In this document: piece after piece, positions 32,861-45,377 of the stretch
Layout of the letters: the number at the start of each line of letters is the position of its first letter
How positions within the stretch are numbered: position 1 is the stretch's first letter
Source of the DNA: Taudactylus pleione
Taxonomy: Eukaryota; Chordata; Amphibia; Anura; Myobatrachidae
Direction of reading: 5' to 3'
DNA length: 64,000 nucleotides
Assembly (NCBI GenBank): GCA_031769625.1
Contig: JAUIMM010000015.1
Location: forward strand, 31,445,501-31,509,500
Notes under the pieces: generated by a model
Databases searched by the model: none
What the model saw: the letters and a program-made list of their open reading frames with translations, nothing else
Told to the model about the DNA's origin: nothing
Position numbers and translations under genes: made by a program

Positions 32861-33424
32861 GTGTGTCGTAACATAAATAAGAGACACTACTTTATGGTGT
32901 AATGTGAATCAGGCCCTATGTGCGGTGTAATGTGAATAAGATTGTGCACTGTGACTCTTTGGGCCGTAGCCCACTATGTAAACAAGTACTGTGATTCTGC
33001 TGGCCGTACCCCACTGGGTGGGTGCACTACTTTTCATTTCTGCCACTGCTGTGTGGCAATGTGTCATAGATGTGCTTTATACTGTGGTGTCTGTGTCGTT
33101 GTGCCGCTGCTTTGTCGCTTAGTAACCAGTCAGCTCACTGCAACCTTTGGCCAATAATGTTGAAAACAATATTATAAGCTGTGATATGGTCTAAATTGAC
33201 TGGAAATTAATGTTATATAGGTTAATAATACTCTAGGAAGAAAAAAAAGACCAATTTATGTGATTTTAGCTTTTTTTGTCAATTTTTGTAAAAAAATCCA
33301 AATCCAAATCCAATTCCAAAGCCAGTCACCGCAGTTTGGCAAATCCAAATCCAAAGCCGGACGACGAATTAGAACCAAATCCAAATCCGGCAAAAATGGT
33401 CCGGCGCACATCCCTATTATAAAT

Positions 33425-33696
33425 AAAAGATAATAAGAATAATGATAATAGGGAACACCAGAATATGGGACATCGATCTGTGGGTCTCATGTTGTTTTAT
33501 TTTTTTCTTACATTGCTGGAACAAAACAAGATTTTAGGGATTTTTAGAATTGCCTGGCTATGTGTTCAGTTTCATGCTACCATTTGGTTCTGTAACAGGC
33601 CACATTTCTCTTTATTTATAATTCCCACATCCCACTCATATTTATTTTTTTCATCATTACTCATTTTACAAAATACAGAAAGTTTGCTCATAGAGC
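33425..33696. other. Unassigned spacer
   Basis: Tail of the host repeat of the hAT insertion (AATAAAAGATAATAAGAATA), then T-rich DNA. Nothing else recognised. Confidence 0.4.
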
Positions 33697-33915
33697 TTTC
33701 TGGGGCTTGCGGCAGCCGAGACCCTACCTCAAGAATCTCATCGCAAGCCCCGATGGTCGCGATGGTCTTGACCATCGCGACCATCATCCTGGTCACTCGT
33801 TTAAGCTGTGGGTGGTAACCCACAGCCTAGCGAGCGGCCAGGAGGCCGGCTCAGAAAATGGAAGTGGCTGCCCTCATTAAGAGCATTTTGCGAGCGGCTC
33901 TGAATGAGGTCCTAA
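33697..33915 (+). mobile_element. Right half of a subfamily C MITE
   Basis: GGGGCTTGCGGCAGCCGAGA, GATGGTCGCGA, AAGCTGTGGGTGGTAACCC and GGCCAGGAGGCCGGCTC match 9935-10065 in order. It ends GGCTCTGAATGAGGTCC. A long GGTCGCGATGG...CCATCGCGACC hairpin lies at about 33753-33783. Confidence 0.8.
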
Positions 33916-34032
33916 ATATTTAACTATTAATTTTTTTAGATTGTTTGGTTTAAAGTGAACATTGATAGTTAATAATAATTTGTGAACCAGACTAATTTCT
34001 AGTAATAATATGGACGCTAATATTATTCATAA

Positions 34033-34740
34033 CAGTGATAATAATAATAATAATAATAGGGGTGTAAGTTCATATGGGGAGGATAGAGACGAGATAGTTG
34101 TTGGTGCCCCTCTCCGCTTACATTCACTATCAACACCCCAATCCCAGCAGCATTACACACACTTCCCCTAACCCACATTCACTACCAACACCACAGCAGC
34201 ACCCAGTCACATCTACCCCCACATTCGCTACTAGCACCCAGCAGCACCCAAACACACACTATCCTCCCCCTGCATTCACTACCAACACCACAGCAGCACC
34301 CAGTCACATCTACCCCCACATTGGCTACTAGCACCCAGCAGCACCCAAACACACACTATCCTTCCCCTGCTTTCACTACCAACACCACAGCAGCACCCAG
34401 TCACATCTACCCCCACATTGGCTACTAGCACCCAGCAGCACCCAAACACACACTATCCTCCCCCTGCTTTCACTACCAACACCCCAATCCCAGCAGCACT
34501 GACACACACTTCCCCTAACCCACATTCGCCCCAGCTGCACCCCAATACACACTATCCTCCCCCTGCATTCACTTCCCAGCAGCACCCAGACACACATCCT
34601 TCACCTTGCATTCTCGTCAAACACCCCAGGTACACTCCTCCCTCTGCATTCACTACTAGCACCCCAGTAGCACCCTTACAGCATTCACTGCCAATACTAC
34701 ATCAGCACCTAGACACACACTGCTTCCCTAATTAACTAAC
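34033..34740. repeat. (TAA)n followed by a 97-bp tandem array
   Basis: (ATA)n at about 34035-34058. From 34098, CCCAGTCACATCTACCCCCA recurs at 34202, 34299 and 34396 (97-bp spacing), with related shorter units before and after containing CAGCAGCACCC and ACACACTATCC. Open frames on both strands are repeat-driven. Confidence 0.85.
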
Positions 34741-35090
34741 AACACAAACACTACCTGTTGTTGATCAGGGGCTTCCATTCTTGCTTATTGCTGCTCTCAC
34801 AGCAACAGCAGAGGCACCAGATCCCACGTGTGTGAGATACGAGCAAACTAAGAAGGGAGGATCCATGCATTTGGAGTCTAGCCGCAGCCTCTGCCTTTGT
34901 GTTCTTTGGTGTTGTTTCCTTGCTGGAAATCCATCTCTAGGCTGGGCCCAGACTCGGGGGAACTGCCCTAGGAGTGGGAAGACTGCGGGACATGCCCTCT
35001 GGGCTCTCAGCTTATTCCTGTCCTGCGGCACGTAGAGCAGAGCCTGGAGCAATTCAGGAGGCCAGGGTGCCCCCTTCAGGGTATTTTCGC

Positions 35091-35126
<36 letters not shown>

Positions 35127-35286
35127 TCATCAATTATAATCAAATTTTCCAACCTACACATCATATATTATTAGCCAAGCTCCTATTTCTTTAAGAGGAC
35201 AATATAAAACTGTGAACTATAAAGTGCTTGATGTATGGCTGACACAATACAAGTATTAGATTTAATTAAGCCAGTAAAGGCTGTTA
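34741..35286. other. Unassigned, with an (AAT)n microsatellite
   Basis: GC-richer sequence to about 35090, then (AAT)n at about 35095-35124, then AT-rich DNA. No domain recognised in the open frames. Confidence 0.4.
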
Positions 35287-35590
35287 AGGGGGCCTATCTA
35301 CTAGTCGACCTGAAAGACTGAACGTCTAGCGTTCAGACCTTCAGGTCACCGAGATGCGGTGCCTGCACTGAACGGCGTTCACTGCAGGAGCTCCTATCTC
35401 TGAACATGCCAAACCTGACAAGCGTCGTCAGGTTGACGGGCATGTTCAGTAGATAGTCAGGGTCGGCAAGGACCCAGCGTGCACGCGCATCGCTGGTCCT
35501 TGCCGGCTATCCATTACACAACTTTGTGAACAATGCGACCAAAACCTCCTGGTTGGATTGTTCACAAAGTCGTGTAATGGATAGGCCCCT
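35287..35590. mobile_element. MITE, 304 bp, TTA duplication
   Basis: Left AGGGGGCCTATCTACTAG; right (inward) AGGGGCCTATCCATTACA. TTA at 35284-35286 and 35591-35593. Several internal hairpins (CTGAACG...CGTTCAG; GCATGTTCAG/CTGAACATGC; TTTGTGAACAATC/GATTGTTCACAAA). Confidence 0.8.
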
Positions 35591-35593
35591 TTA

Positions 35594-38500
35594 GATTTGG
35601 TGGAAAAACTAATTGATGACAATAGGAACTAGATACATTTTAGCACCTTGTGAGGAAAATCCTTATTGACAACAATTTAGTGACCATTTTCCCTCTGTTC
35701 TGGATCTGATTAAAGTACTGTGAATACTGTGCAATGGAATTCTCTTTCCTTTGTTTTATCAACCTATTAGCACAATATGGGCATCATGTTTTATTAGCCA
35801 TGGCTTGCCTCCAGTGTGTCCTGCTTCAAGTGTATTTGCCAAGATTCTTAGAAGTGATTACATGGCAGCGGCAATTTATTCTGCCAGTTTTCGCACACAT
35901 AAAAAAAAACCTGAATAAAAAAGACCAACATAAAAACATCTTGGCCTTGGATCGGTGCCAAGACACACTATGACACTGCAACAGAAGCAGACACTGGTCT
36001 GTTTTCTGCACAAACAAATACATTCAAGCTTGTAAAGTCTCTTATGTTTTGTCCTAGTTTCACGCCTATTTGAAGTGTCCTAGAGTTTTATGATTCTGAG
36101 AGTATTCTCTATTCAACATTTTACAGTATATTGGCAGCACTAGTGCTTTTTTCTACTAACCTAACGTTACAGTTTGATGATATAAGATTTATAGTAGCTT
36201 CCATATTCTGGATAAGTGTGCAGAAATGTATTTTATTCATTTCTGAAACTATTTCACTGATTTCTTGCTGGATCTGTAACTAGTTATAAGAATTGAAAAT
36301 TAGATCAAAAATAGTACTAGAACTGTGCACCACCGCAAAAAAGAATTAGGCACCACCACGGCAATAGCAAAGGCAGAGCAGGTGGAACTGGAGCTCCGGG
36401 CGCATGCTCCGGTAGGGGTGCCGTCCAGTGGCGGATCATCTTGTAAGGATGCTGCAGGCAGCTCCAGACAGGTGAAATGCCTAGGTGAGCAGCCCGGTGA
36501 AATGCCTAGGGTCCAAAGGGCCACAGTCCAATACTACCTGATGTTTCATTTTATTCTCTTTTTTCGGTGCGTTATCAGCCTTCCCTTCAGACATTGTTCC
36601 TGACCATGGCTGTCGGTGTCAGGGCATCTGCATCTTTAGATGCAGTCACTGACATTAGCACACCCGCAATGCGCCTGCCACACACCCGCCCCCCCAGTTA
36701 CCACCCAGGAACACCCATTAAAATTGCTTGGATCTCCATGCAATTTTGATCTGTGTCTCTCTGCGAATGTGCCCGATGGTTTTCTTGTGTCCACCTCTGA
36801 ATCATCCCCTGTGTGTCTACTCTATATACATGTATGATGCATGTACTACCTGAGGGGTGACATCAAGGTGGGAGGTGGAGGTGCATAGTGTTGTTAATTG
36901 CATAATTGCAGCCCTGCCCCAACTGTACAGTGGCGCAATTTGCGACATTTTGCAGCTGGGGGCAGAGCCATGATGATGCAATTTGCCGTTAATCAAGCCC
37001 CCTGGATGCCTACTTCACTGGGAAAGTGGGTGAGATCCAAGAGGCTAGTCTACTCACCTGGGAGTGTGGGGGAGAACCCCTAAATTTAGGAGTTTCCTGA
37101 AAATTCTGGAGAGTAGTCTAGTATGGTATGATATGATGCAAAAACCGTAAATTTTTATTTTCGCTATAAACATACAGAACATAACAGTATAGCCATGTAA
37201 ACATTACCTCCAAGGCGCTTAGGTACTGTGGCTGTTTAACAAAAAAATATTTCCCGAGCCATACTCAGCGGCCTCTGAGATACTGGCCCTGAGTGGCAAG
37301 GATGACAGATATGCCAACACAGAGACTTGCCAGCTCATGCATGCAAACTGCATGCAAATCATCAGCAAATGAATTAAAAATAATACAAATCATGACAAAA
37401 GGTTAATTAAAAATACTTTAAAACTTGTATGCATTAAAATTACCTTATTCAAATAATAAAGCTTGATTAACCCCTTTACCACTGAGGGTTTTCTTATATC
37501 GCCACATTTTGGGCTGGCCACATTCTCTTGCAAGAACCCATTCTTGACATGTTTGTTTTTCCAATGCTGGTGGATGTAAAGAGTTAATGAGAAGGTATCT
37601 AACAAACAAATCTTTGCACTGTTTTGATATTGTTTTTGTTATAAAATACTTTTAACACTGTATAAATATAATCCTTTTTACCATAATGAACATTAATTAC
37701 TTTCATTGTTGTTAATTTGTAGGTTACTTCCTTGTTCTGCAGCGTCAGACACAGGGGAAAACAAGGCATGCATAAAACAGGGATATACTGTAAAGTAGAG
37801 AAAGTAAATTCAGTAACAAAGGGTCAGGAGGGCTCTGCACATGAGTGAAGTTACAATATTATAGGAAAAGATCACATTCATGATAAGAACAACTGTGTAG
37901 TGAGTGTGTACCAGTGTGAGTAGAATATAGTAGGCGAGAGTAATTATAAAGATGAGTGTTTTCAGAGAGTATTTAAAGAATTTAAGGCTGGGGAAGAGTC
38001 TGAGCGGCTTGATGGGTTACTCCATTAATAGGTACTGCTGTAGTATGTTGACCGCCTTGTAGACCGAAAGGATGGTGTATATCAGAAGCTAAGGGAAGGT
38101 CAGCGGGAGGATTAAGATATCGTGAGGAGATGAGATTTCAGATGTACAAAACAGTGATGCAGTCAAAGGCTTTCTCGGTGAGGGTGATTAATTTTTATTG
38201 GATTCTGGAGAATATGGGCTGGAAAATGGGTTCCTCCTCCCGAGAAACTACCAGTCCTGGGCTGACCAATATGGGATTGGTTAATGTGATAGTAGGGGGA
38301 CCCTACACTGTGTGTCCTCCTGCTATGGCATTAGCCTCCTGGCTGGTTCAGCCTGTTGTTGGTTATAGGAAAATAGGGGAAACTCCATGCCAATTTTCCC
38401 CCTATTTTCCCATTTCAGCCCAGGCTGAGAGGTACAGCGCTGGTTATAGGAAACACTGCCATAGCAATTTCACTCTCAGCCAATCAGCACTTCCCCATTA

Positions 38501-39260
38501 CTTTCTAAGGAGTGACTGGGGATAACCTCTCATTTTGGGTTAGGTAGTGTACAGTATGTACAGTGCTGTCCTTGGGGCTTGGATTTTCAGCTTATTATTT
38601 TCTGAAGACCTATGAATGCCTACATGGACCTTAGAGGAGGCCACCCAAGTGTTTGGTAAGTATGAATTTTTAACCCAGGATTGGTAGTTCCTTGGAATGA
38701 AGGGGGGCTATTTATTTTTGGGGTCACCACTTTTCAATTGTTTTGCCAAAAGGCGTGAGTGCCAAAGGTGCCTTTACATGTTGCCCCCAAATGCACCAGG
38801 TTTAGCTTCGTAAAGTGGCTAAACCCGTGCAAACTACTGGGAATCTCTGAGTTTAGTCCCCAAAAGCAGTCATCAGGGGGGTACAGCCAATACTAAATGT
38901 ACTGGAACTGGGTTTAGAGGGGGCCCGCAGTGTACAGATGATCCTGCCTGTGACTAATAATAAGTAGTTTGTTGCCGGGATCATCAGCATGCTGCACATG
39001 CAGGCCTTGGCTTGCTGACACTGATAGTAATCAGATAGTAGATGAGGAAAGGGAGGGCCAGCCGCATCTTCTCTCTCAGGGAGCTTCAGTCCCTCCTCTC
39101 TCTCTGTCCCTGCCTCTAGATCGTTTCCTATGAGCCGCTGCTGGATTAATATGAGGGCATGGATTTACATGCACTGGATCTGCCTTCTCTCGGTTTCCGT
39201 ACCCATATGTATTCCTCTGTCCTCCTCCTCCCCACATGGCAGGGTTATTTACAAATTAAT
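35594..39260. other. Mostly unassigned, with repeat fragments
   Basis: 35594-36300 shows nothing. 36300-36560 has degenerate repeats and CAGTGGCGGATCATC at 36426, the hAT end seen at 7488, without a partner; AGGTGAAATGCCTAG is nearly duplicated at about 36470 and 36496. 36890-37115 is a copy of the repeat at 31131. 37130-38190 is AT-rich and unassigned. 38200-38545 has short inverted words (GGTTATAGGAAAATAGG / CCTATTTTCC) but no clear ends. 38550-39260 is unassigned. Confidence 0.4.
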
Positions 39261-39269
39261 AGAGGCAGA

Positions 39270-39480
39270 AGTTCCCATTTTTGCCTCTTGCCCCCCTCTC
39301 CATTTGTGCCTCTTACCCCTTTCATTATCTGTGCCTCTGCCCCCCTCCATTATTTATGCCTCTACCACCTCCATTTTCATTTCAATCCATTAGCTGTGCC
39401 TCTGCCCCGTCCATTATCTTTAATTCTGTCCCCCTCATTTTGTTACCCTTTCTCCTCTGTGCCTCTGCTTCCCCTCCCCG
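39270..39480. repeat. Tandem repeat, about 30-35 bp unit, CCATT-TGTGCCTCT
   Basis: Six or seven degenerate units with TGTGCCTCTGCCCC and TCCATTATCT. All three plus frames are open because the unit lacks stops; no protein is implied. Confidence 0.8.
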
Positions 39481-39957
39481 TCTATATGTCTTCATGACCC
39501 TCCCAGACCACCATCTGTCACCCCCTACCCATGACTGGTGATCAGAAGTGGCACTGATTAACAAAGACAAGATCATGTTCAACACCACTTTATTGACCAA
39601 AGTATGTCAGACAAGCACAATTTAGCTTTCATAAATATTTGTTCCTTTTGTATTCTAATTTTAAAGGGTTAACAAACATATATATTTTTTAAAAATATTT
39701 TTTAATAGATTTTTTTAATCTTTAAAGTTTTTATATTTTTCATTTATTGTTTTACTTTTTTATACTTTTTATGTGTGTTTGGAGGTCTAATGGGCCATGG
39801 GGTGTACATTAATACTGTTTGGAGACATCATAGCATCTGTTTACTCTGGGCGTCAGGGTCCCAGGCTACATCTCTGCATCCACTGGGTCGGTGGCAGAAG
39901 AAGCAAAAGGGAGGGGGTGGTAGTTGAAACAGGGGGACCAGCTTGTTTTGTTTGCAC
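39481..39957. other. Unassigned DNA
   Basis: Includes a T-rich tract at about 39680-39770. Nothing recognised. Confidence 0.4.
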
Positions 39958-39960
39958 TAA

Positions 39961-40517
39961 GGGCCTGATTCAGTACCGGATGCTAAGCCGCGATCGCTCT
40001 GTCTGGCTTAAGGACGCCCTCTATATCTTAGAGGGCGACGGCAGTGAGCGTACGCAGGAGTATAAAGCCGCCCACCTTTCTCTCTTAGCACACGTCATCT
40101 CCAGGAAGTGTCTGATTAATCGGTAACATCGAGACCCATCGGAGATTCACGCAGCACTTGAGGTAGCCCCTACCCCACCGCAAGCACTGCGATCAGTTCA
40201 GGCTAACAACAACCAAGTGATGTGTTCAATGACGCTACTTTGCTAATTATGCACATCCATTAAACTCCGTTTTGACGCCCAGACACGCCTGTGTTCGCAC
40301 ATCCACTCCCCCGTTCACAAGCACCGTCCCTGTCACCACCCACAAACGGCGCTATCTGTCACTCTAAGTAGCGTCCATTCTGTGTACGATGAACGCACAA
40401 TTCCCGGCCGCAGTGACTGGTTCGCGCATGCGTACTTTGACGCATATGCATGCGCAGATGTAAGATAATCGCCCCTAGCAAGCATTAACAGATTAGAGAC
40501 CAGGCTGAATCAGGCCC
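39961..40517 (+). mobile_element. MITE, subfamily E, 557 bp
   Basis: Starts GGGCCTGATTCAGTACC and ends GGCTGAATCAGGCCC. Flanks TAA and AAA, a 3-bp duplication with one change. Shares ordered blocks with 10372-10970 (TCAATGACGCT, TAATTATGCACA, GGTTCGCGCATGCGTAC). Confidence 0.85.
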
Positions 40518-41168
40518 AAAGCCCCACAATATCTGATGGCACCCCTGATCACTGGGCAGCTCTGTGGATCCAGTAAGAAGATAGCAGAAGTGACTGTTGA
40601 GTTTAGTGGGCCAGCAGCTGAATAGAGATGATAGTCTACTATTATTATTAAACTTTACTTATAGGGTGCCACAAGTGGTCTGCAGTGCTGTACAGAGGGG
40701 AAAACAATAAGACAGTACAGGGTAAAACAGTGCAGTAAAACAGTGTAGACATATAACAAAAAACACTGCATATCTTGACACAGCCATTGATGCAAGGGGT
40801 GCAATGCAAATATACAGCAGAATCTGACACGTGTAGCTAGCTGCTCACTTCATTAGGCCCCACCCAGGGGGCAGAGAGTCCAAGGAGGAGGTGTAGAGTG
40901 TAGCTGGTGTGCAAAATAAGTAGGTAATGAGAACCGGAAGAAGGAGGGCCCTGCTCATGGAACTTACAGTTTCCAAAATGTTTTCTCATATATCATATGT
41001 GTAGATAAGGTGGGAGGTTGATCAAAGAGTTGAACTGATGTGCAGCTATATCTAACTGCCTCATTTAATTCCATAAGGGCATTAAATAACATAAGATATG
41101 TGTCGACTGTATGTATGGTATTTTATTTTTATTTTTTTACATTTGTAAGTAATTTTATCCAACAAAAC
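40518..41168. other. Unassigned, with TAT-rich repeat tail
   Basis: TATTATTATTAAACTTTACT followed by TATAGGGTGCCACAAG at about 40639 is an inverted copy of the (TAA)n repeat tail type noted at 18435. The rest is unassigned. Confidence 0.35.
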
Positions 41169-41170
41169 TA

Positions 41171-41562
41171 ATTCCTCTTTTACATCTGACTTCTGGGTCA
41201 CACGCAGGATTATGTTCACGCGCCCATGCCAGGTGCAACCCGGCTGAGACCCCATATAGACAGGTGGCCCGACCCGACACTAATGCTGGGCCGATGACAT
41301 CATCAGGATCACGTGATGAACCAGCGCTTGGAGATGATCTAATCTCCAAGTGCCAGCTCTTCCTATGCAGTGAACTGGACCCAGGTTGCATCGACCCGGG
41401 TTACCCATTCACACTGCATCACTAGCAGGGCTGAACACACGTTCAACTTCTCGTGACCAGGCTTGAAATGCTCGACCCGGCTTATTTTAACCTGGCCCTT
41501 TCACACTGCATAGTAACCTGGGTTGCTGTACATTCACGTTATTGCTGCAAATGTAAAAGGGG
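41171..41562. mobile_element. MITE with CCCCTTTTACA ends, eroded left end
   Basis: The right end GTAAAAGGGG is followed by TA (41563-41564). The left end, ATTCCTCTTTTACATC after TA, is diverged. Interior blocks (CCGGCTGAGACCCC, TTGGAGATGATCTAATCTCC, GGGTTACCCATTCACACTGC) match 21052-21423. Confidence 0.75.
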
Positions 41563-41564
41563 TA

Positions 41565-42258
41565 TCACAAAGCAGAACAATAAATAGAATCCTTCAAAAA
41601 AAAAAAAACCCAGCACACAACACCAGTGTTTAACAGGCATACAGCTGAAAGAGATAATGGTTTCACCATTGCCCATTCATTATTGAATAAAAATGCATCC
41701 AAATGCTATGCAATCATGTGTGTCTCGCTCCTATGTAGATTGCATCATGTTTCAGCCATATGCTCCAATACTAACACAACAAGCAGCAATGAGGTATCAG
41801 GTATCCATAACGTTCCTTTAATGCTCTGTGCTCGCTCATCCGAGATTCACAATGTGACAGCTTCAGCCAGCTGTTCTATGAAGTAATGTGATCAGTCTGT
41901 AAGCAGAGACAACATGGGGAAGTCAGTGACAGCATGCTGGCAGTGCTGGAGATGAAGTAAAACACAGGTGCCTCGTGTATTGTTTCCCACTGTAATAATA
42001 ACACGCTAACACAAGCATTTACCCAACAATGGAGTACATTTATTAAAGTAGTGCTCCAGAAACTGACGAAAAGGTGCTATAAGCAAGATCAACCCAATCA
42101 GGTATTTGCTTTAGGAATAACCCACATACCTCGCAATTGTCCTGATTTTAACAGAACATTTCTGGCTTGTGGCAGAGGCTGCCACAGATACAGATACAAG
42201 TGCCACTGGTGTGTGTCACAATGCAAGGGTGTTTATAAGGAAGGATCTGCGGTGCCAG
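41565..42258. other. Unassigned DNA
   Basis: No family or exon recognised. Confidence 0.4.
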
Positions 42259-42460
42259 ACCCTCCAACATGACCTGTTCCATTAGGTACAAAATGCTCTG
42301 CTCCTGGACTTCCCTCTTAATTGATGATTGCAGACACCTGTGTTGATACACCCTTCTCATCAATTACCTAGTTCTACACAGGTGTCTGCAATCATACATT
42401 AGGTGGGAAGTCCAGGAGCAGAGTGTTTTGTACCTAATGGAATGGGTCATGTTGGAGGGT
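42259..42460. repeat. Fold-back element, about 84-bp arms
   Basis: The outer arms ACCCTCCAACATGACC...(complement)...GGTCATGTTGGAGGGT continue inward through ATTAGGTACAAAA, CTGCTCCTGGACTTCCC and GATTGCAGACACCTGTGT, with a spacer of about 32 bp. Arms are near-identical apart from an indel region around TCTTAATTGATG / TACATTAGG. Confidence 0.9.
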
Positions 42461-42561
42461 AGGCGGTGCATGCCTCCTGACATTATGCAGTTACAGTATG
42501 TAACATATGCACATGTGTTAACATTTTATCACTTTAACAGAGCATAAGTAGCAAACTAAAG

Positions 42562-42685
42562 TGGAGATGTATCAAACCTAGGAGAGAGAGAAAGTGAAGA
42601 GATATAAGGTACCAACCAACCAGCTCCTAACTGCTGATTGACTGGTACTTTATCTCTCTCCAAGGTTTGATACATCTCCCCCTAA
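42562..42685. mobile_element. Short hairpin MITE, AGATGTATCAAACC type
   Basis: GGAGATGTATCAAACCTAGG left and (inward) GGAGATGTATCAAACCTTGG right; arms include GAGAGAAAGT and GGTACCAACCA. The loop is shortened (CAGCTCCTAACTGCTGATTG), lacking the TGTGTTTGAAAA core of longer copies. Confidence 0.85.
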
Positions 42686-43526
42686 GTGCTCAATGATGCA
42701 GCATCTTAACACAAAGTAAAGTGAACTTTTTAGAAAGTTTATACAGCTCCATTAGCTCCTATAATATTTATATCAATGCACCTGTAAAACGCTTTTAGGA
42801 TACATGCTAAACTCTTCAATCCAAAACTGGTATGTATAAGGACTTATTTCTTCTCTTCGCTTGAAAAAAACTATTAGACGTTGATTGGTTGCTATGCTTA
42901 ACACCACCCTCTTTTGCAAAGTAATCCCATACTGCAAATAGTATGAAAATGGCCTTGCAGGAAGTAAATGTGGCATAGGCAGATTGGGGCTTGATTTCTA
43001 ATTGTTTGTGGGTGTGGCCTAATTTGTCCTCATCTCTCACTTGGGTCTGCTGGGAGCTGGTGCACTTCTAAGGAGGTGAACACTTTACGGTGGAATCTTA
43101 GGGTCATTTAGTGTGTGGCAGAGGACATTTACAGTTTTAGCTGATAGCAAAGTTTCTCACTCAGCCAGTCAATAGAAGCTTTCCTCCCTGACCTCAAGAG
43201 GAAGTGAACAGCAGTTGGATTGTGTGATTGCCATTCAGTTCCTTCTTTAATCAGTGTGTAAGCATGCACATGAAACCGTTCACCAGAGAGAAATTCTCAG
43301 CTTAGGAGCTGGGTTTTCACTGGGCCCTGGATTTATAAATTGCTGAGACGCTGCATTCTGTATTGCTGTTATAAGCAGCAACACAGAATGTAGCCACTGA
43401 CCCACCAATGAGAAATATACTCCACTGTATTCTTTAACATATATGCACATTGTATTATACAGAGTAGCATTGAGCGTAATTGTAGATTATCATGTTAGAA
43501 TTATTGTAACAGTTGGTCGGATGTGA
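42686..43526. other. Unassigned DNA
   Basis: No repeat family or exon recognised. Confidence 0.4.
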
Positions 43527-43534
43527 CTTGGATC

Positions 43535-44340
43535 CAGGGCCGGTGCAAGGTTTCTTGGCACCCTAGGCATAGCTTCAGCCTAGCACCTCCCCTTCCCTCG
43601 TATAGCTACACAAGCCCTTATACAGTGCCCCCAGTAGCGGTCCTCTCTATGCAGTGCTCTCAGTAGTGGTCCCCCTATGCAGTGCCCCAGTAGTGATCCC
43701 CCCATGCAGTGCCCCCAGTAGTGGTCCCTATATGGTGCCCCCAGTAGTGCCCCTTATACAGTGCTCCCAGTAGTGGTCTCCCATATGCAGTGCACCCAGT
43801 AGTGGTCCTCCCTGTGCAGTGCCCCTTATACAGTGTCCCCAGTAGTGGCCCCCCCTGTGCAGTGCCCCTTATACAGTGTCCCCAGTAGTGGTATCCCCTA
43901 TGCAGTGCCCACAGTAGTGGTCTCCCCTAAGCAGTGGCCCTTACACACAGACAGCAACAAATAACACAAAACTTACCTGAATCCCCGCTCCTGCTCCCGT
44001 CGCCGTCCGCTCCTTCGCCGTACCTCTCGGCACTATGGGAGAGACGTCATGACGTCTCTCCCATCACCCACTGTGTGAGCCGGAAGGCAGAGCTCATGAG
44101 TGAGCTCCATCCCGGCTCCGGCAGTGGGCGCAGCAGTCAATGAGAGTCTGTGTGACTCTCATTGGCTGCTAAAACAAACACACCGTCGCCGTAGTTCGAG
44201 TGTACTACCCTGCGCCGGTGCCGGTGTTTGTTACTGTGTAGTGCACTGCACTGACTGGGATCACGGACATGTTTTTTTTCTGGACCCAGGGGCACCCTCC
44301 AGCTGCTTGGTCCCAGGGGCCCAAGGAGAGGTATGGCATT
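43535..44340. mobile_element. Probable hAT-type fragment with tandem array
   Basis: CAGGGCCGGTGCAAGG at 43535 is a hAT-like end; no right end or duplication was found. Inside, 43618-43935 is an array of about 28-bp units (CAGTGCCCCCAGTAGTGGTC). From 43960 the GC-rich part carries the hairpin CAGCAGTCAATGAGAGTC / GACTCTCATTGGCTGCT (44131-44170), shared with the element at 31636. Confidence 0.6.
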
Positions 44341-44779
44341 TAAATTGAGAACTGCATATGTACAAGGGTCATGTTAAGCAATGACCATAGATTCGGGGGA
44401 GAGATCTTTGAGTGTCTAAAGCTGTTAATCTTCAGAGGTGTATTGATCTCATGGGTGCAGCAATTCTATAAATAGAAAGCAACTGTGGAAATCAGCTAAA
44501 TTAAGAAAAAGACTCAGGTCTTGTATATAGAATAGAGAGAGCAGATATACAAGTAATCAGGAGAAGAACGTTGTGAGTTACAAGCAACACTATCACACTA
44601 ACAATATACCTTTATAAAAGTCAGGTGAGGAGCAGCACCTTGTGACACGAGGTGTGATTTTCATTCTGACAAGCCATGTATGAGACACAGAATATTGATA
44701 TGTAAGAGTATAGGTGAGTCAGTATGACGCTGTCATTTTCATTCTCATGCCAGAGATTCTATTACTCCAACTGTGTACT
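44341..44779. other. Unassigned DNA
   Basis: No family recognised. Confidence 0.4.
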
Positions 44780-44999
44780 GTTAGGAGCAGGGCCGGATTA
44801 AGGGGAGGGCGACAGGGGCGGTCGTCCCGGGGCCCCCAAACACAGAGGCCCCCCCCCTGACGACCAATTCCCCCCTCTACCTTTGTCAAAATGGGGCGAA
44901 GCCAACGTGACAAGCTCCGCCCCATCTGACCCTCAAATCGCTGCAGTACAGTGCGAGGGGGTGGGGCCTAATGAAGTGAGCAGCAGCTGCATAGAATGT

Positions 45000-45320
45000 A
45001 AGTGTACTATTTGTGTATATGTATGTGTTTATGTGTATATACAGTATGTGTTATTGTATATACAGTATGTGTTAGTGTGTGTATACTGTGTATGTGTTAG
45101 TGTGTATGTATGTGTTAATGTGTATATATGTGCTAGTGTGTGTATACTGTGTATGTATATGTGTTAGTGTGTATGTATGTGTTAATGTGTATATATGTGC
45201 TAGTGTGTGTATACTGTGTATGTATATGTTAGTGTGTATGTATACTGTATATGTGTGTGTTAGTGTTCATATAAAATATATACGTTTGTTACATATGTAT
45301 TGTATGTGTGTGTTTAACGT
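45000..45320. repeat. TGTATG-rich microsatellite
   Basis: Degenerate (TG)n/(TA)n with longer units such as GTGTTAGTGTGTATGTATG repeated several times. Cys/Val/Tyr-rich open frames arise from it. Confidence 0.9.
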
Positions 45321-45377
45321 GTGGCAGGGGAGGAGGGTAGGCTCCATGTGGCTTGGTGGGGGTCCCCACAACTTATA

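Larger units (their letters stand above)
31636..33416. mobile_element. Non-autonomous hAT-type element, 1781 bp
   Basis: Perfect 8-bp duplication TTATAAAT at 31628-31635 and 33417-33424. Ends: left TAGAGATGAGCGG, right (inward) TAGGGATGTGCGCCGG. The left part is a chain of hairpins (for example 31645-31678 and 31893-31933), the middle a G-rich array (32060-32860), and the right part AT-rich sequence with repeated AATCCAAATCC. Without the insertion the target reads as the AT-rich tail of another repeat (GCATTATAAATAAAAG). No transposase. Confidence 0.95.

Noticed and set aside
34098..34735. Pro/His/Thr-rich open frame
   Set aside because: Produced by the 97-bp tandem unit; open on both strands.
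36426..36560. Second full copy of the GGCGGATC hAT element
   Set aside because: Only the left end CAGTGGCGGATCATC is present; no partner end or repeated octamer found.
39130..39541. Three overlapping open frames of 85-110 codons
   Set aside because: They span a Pro/Ser/Leu-coding tandem repeat; no domain, no splice context.
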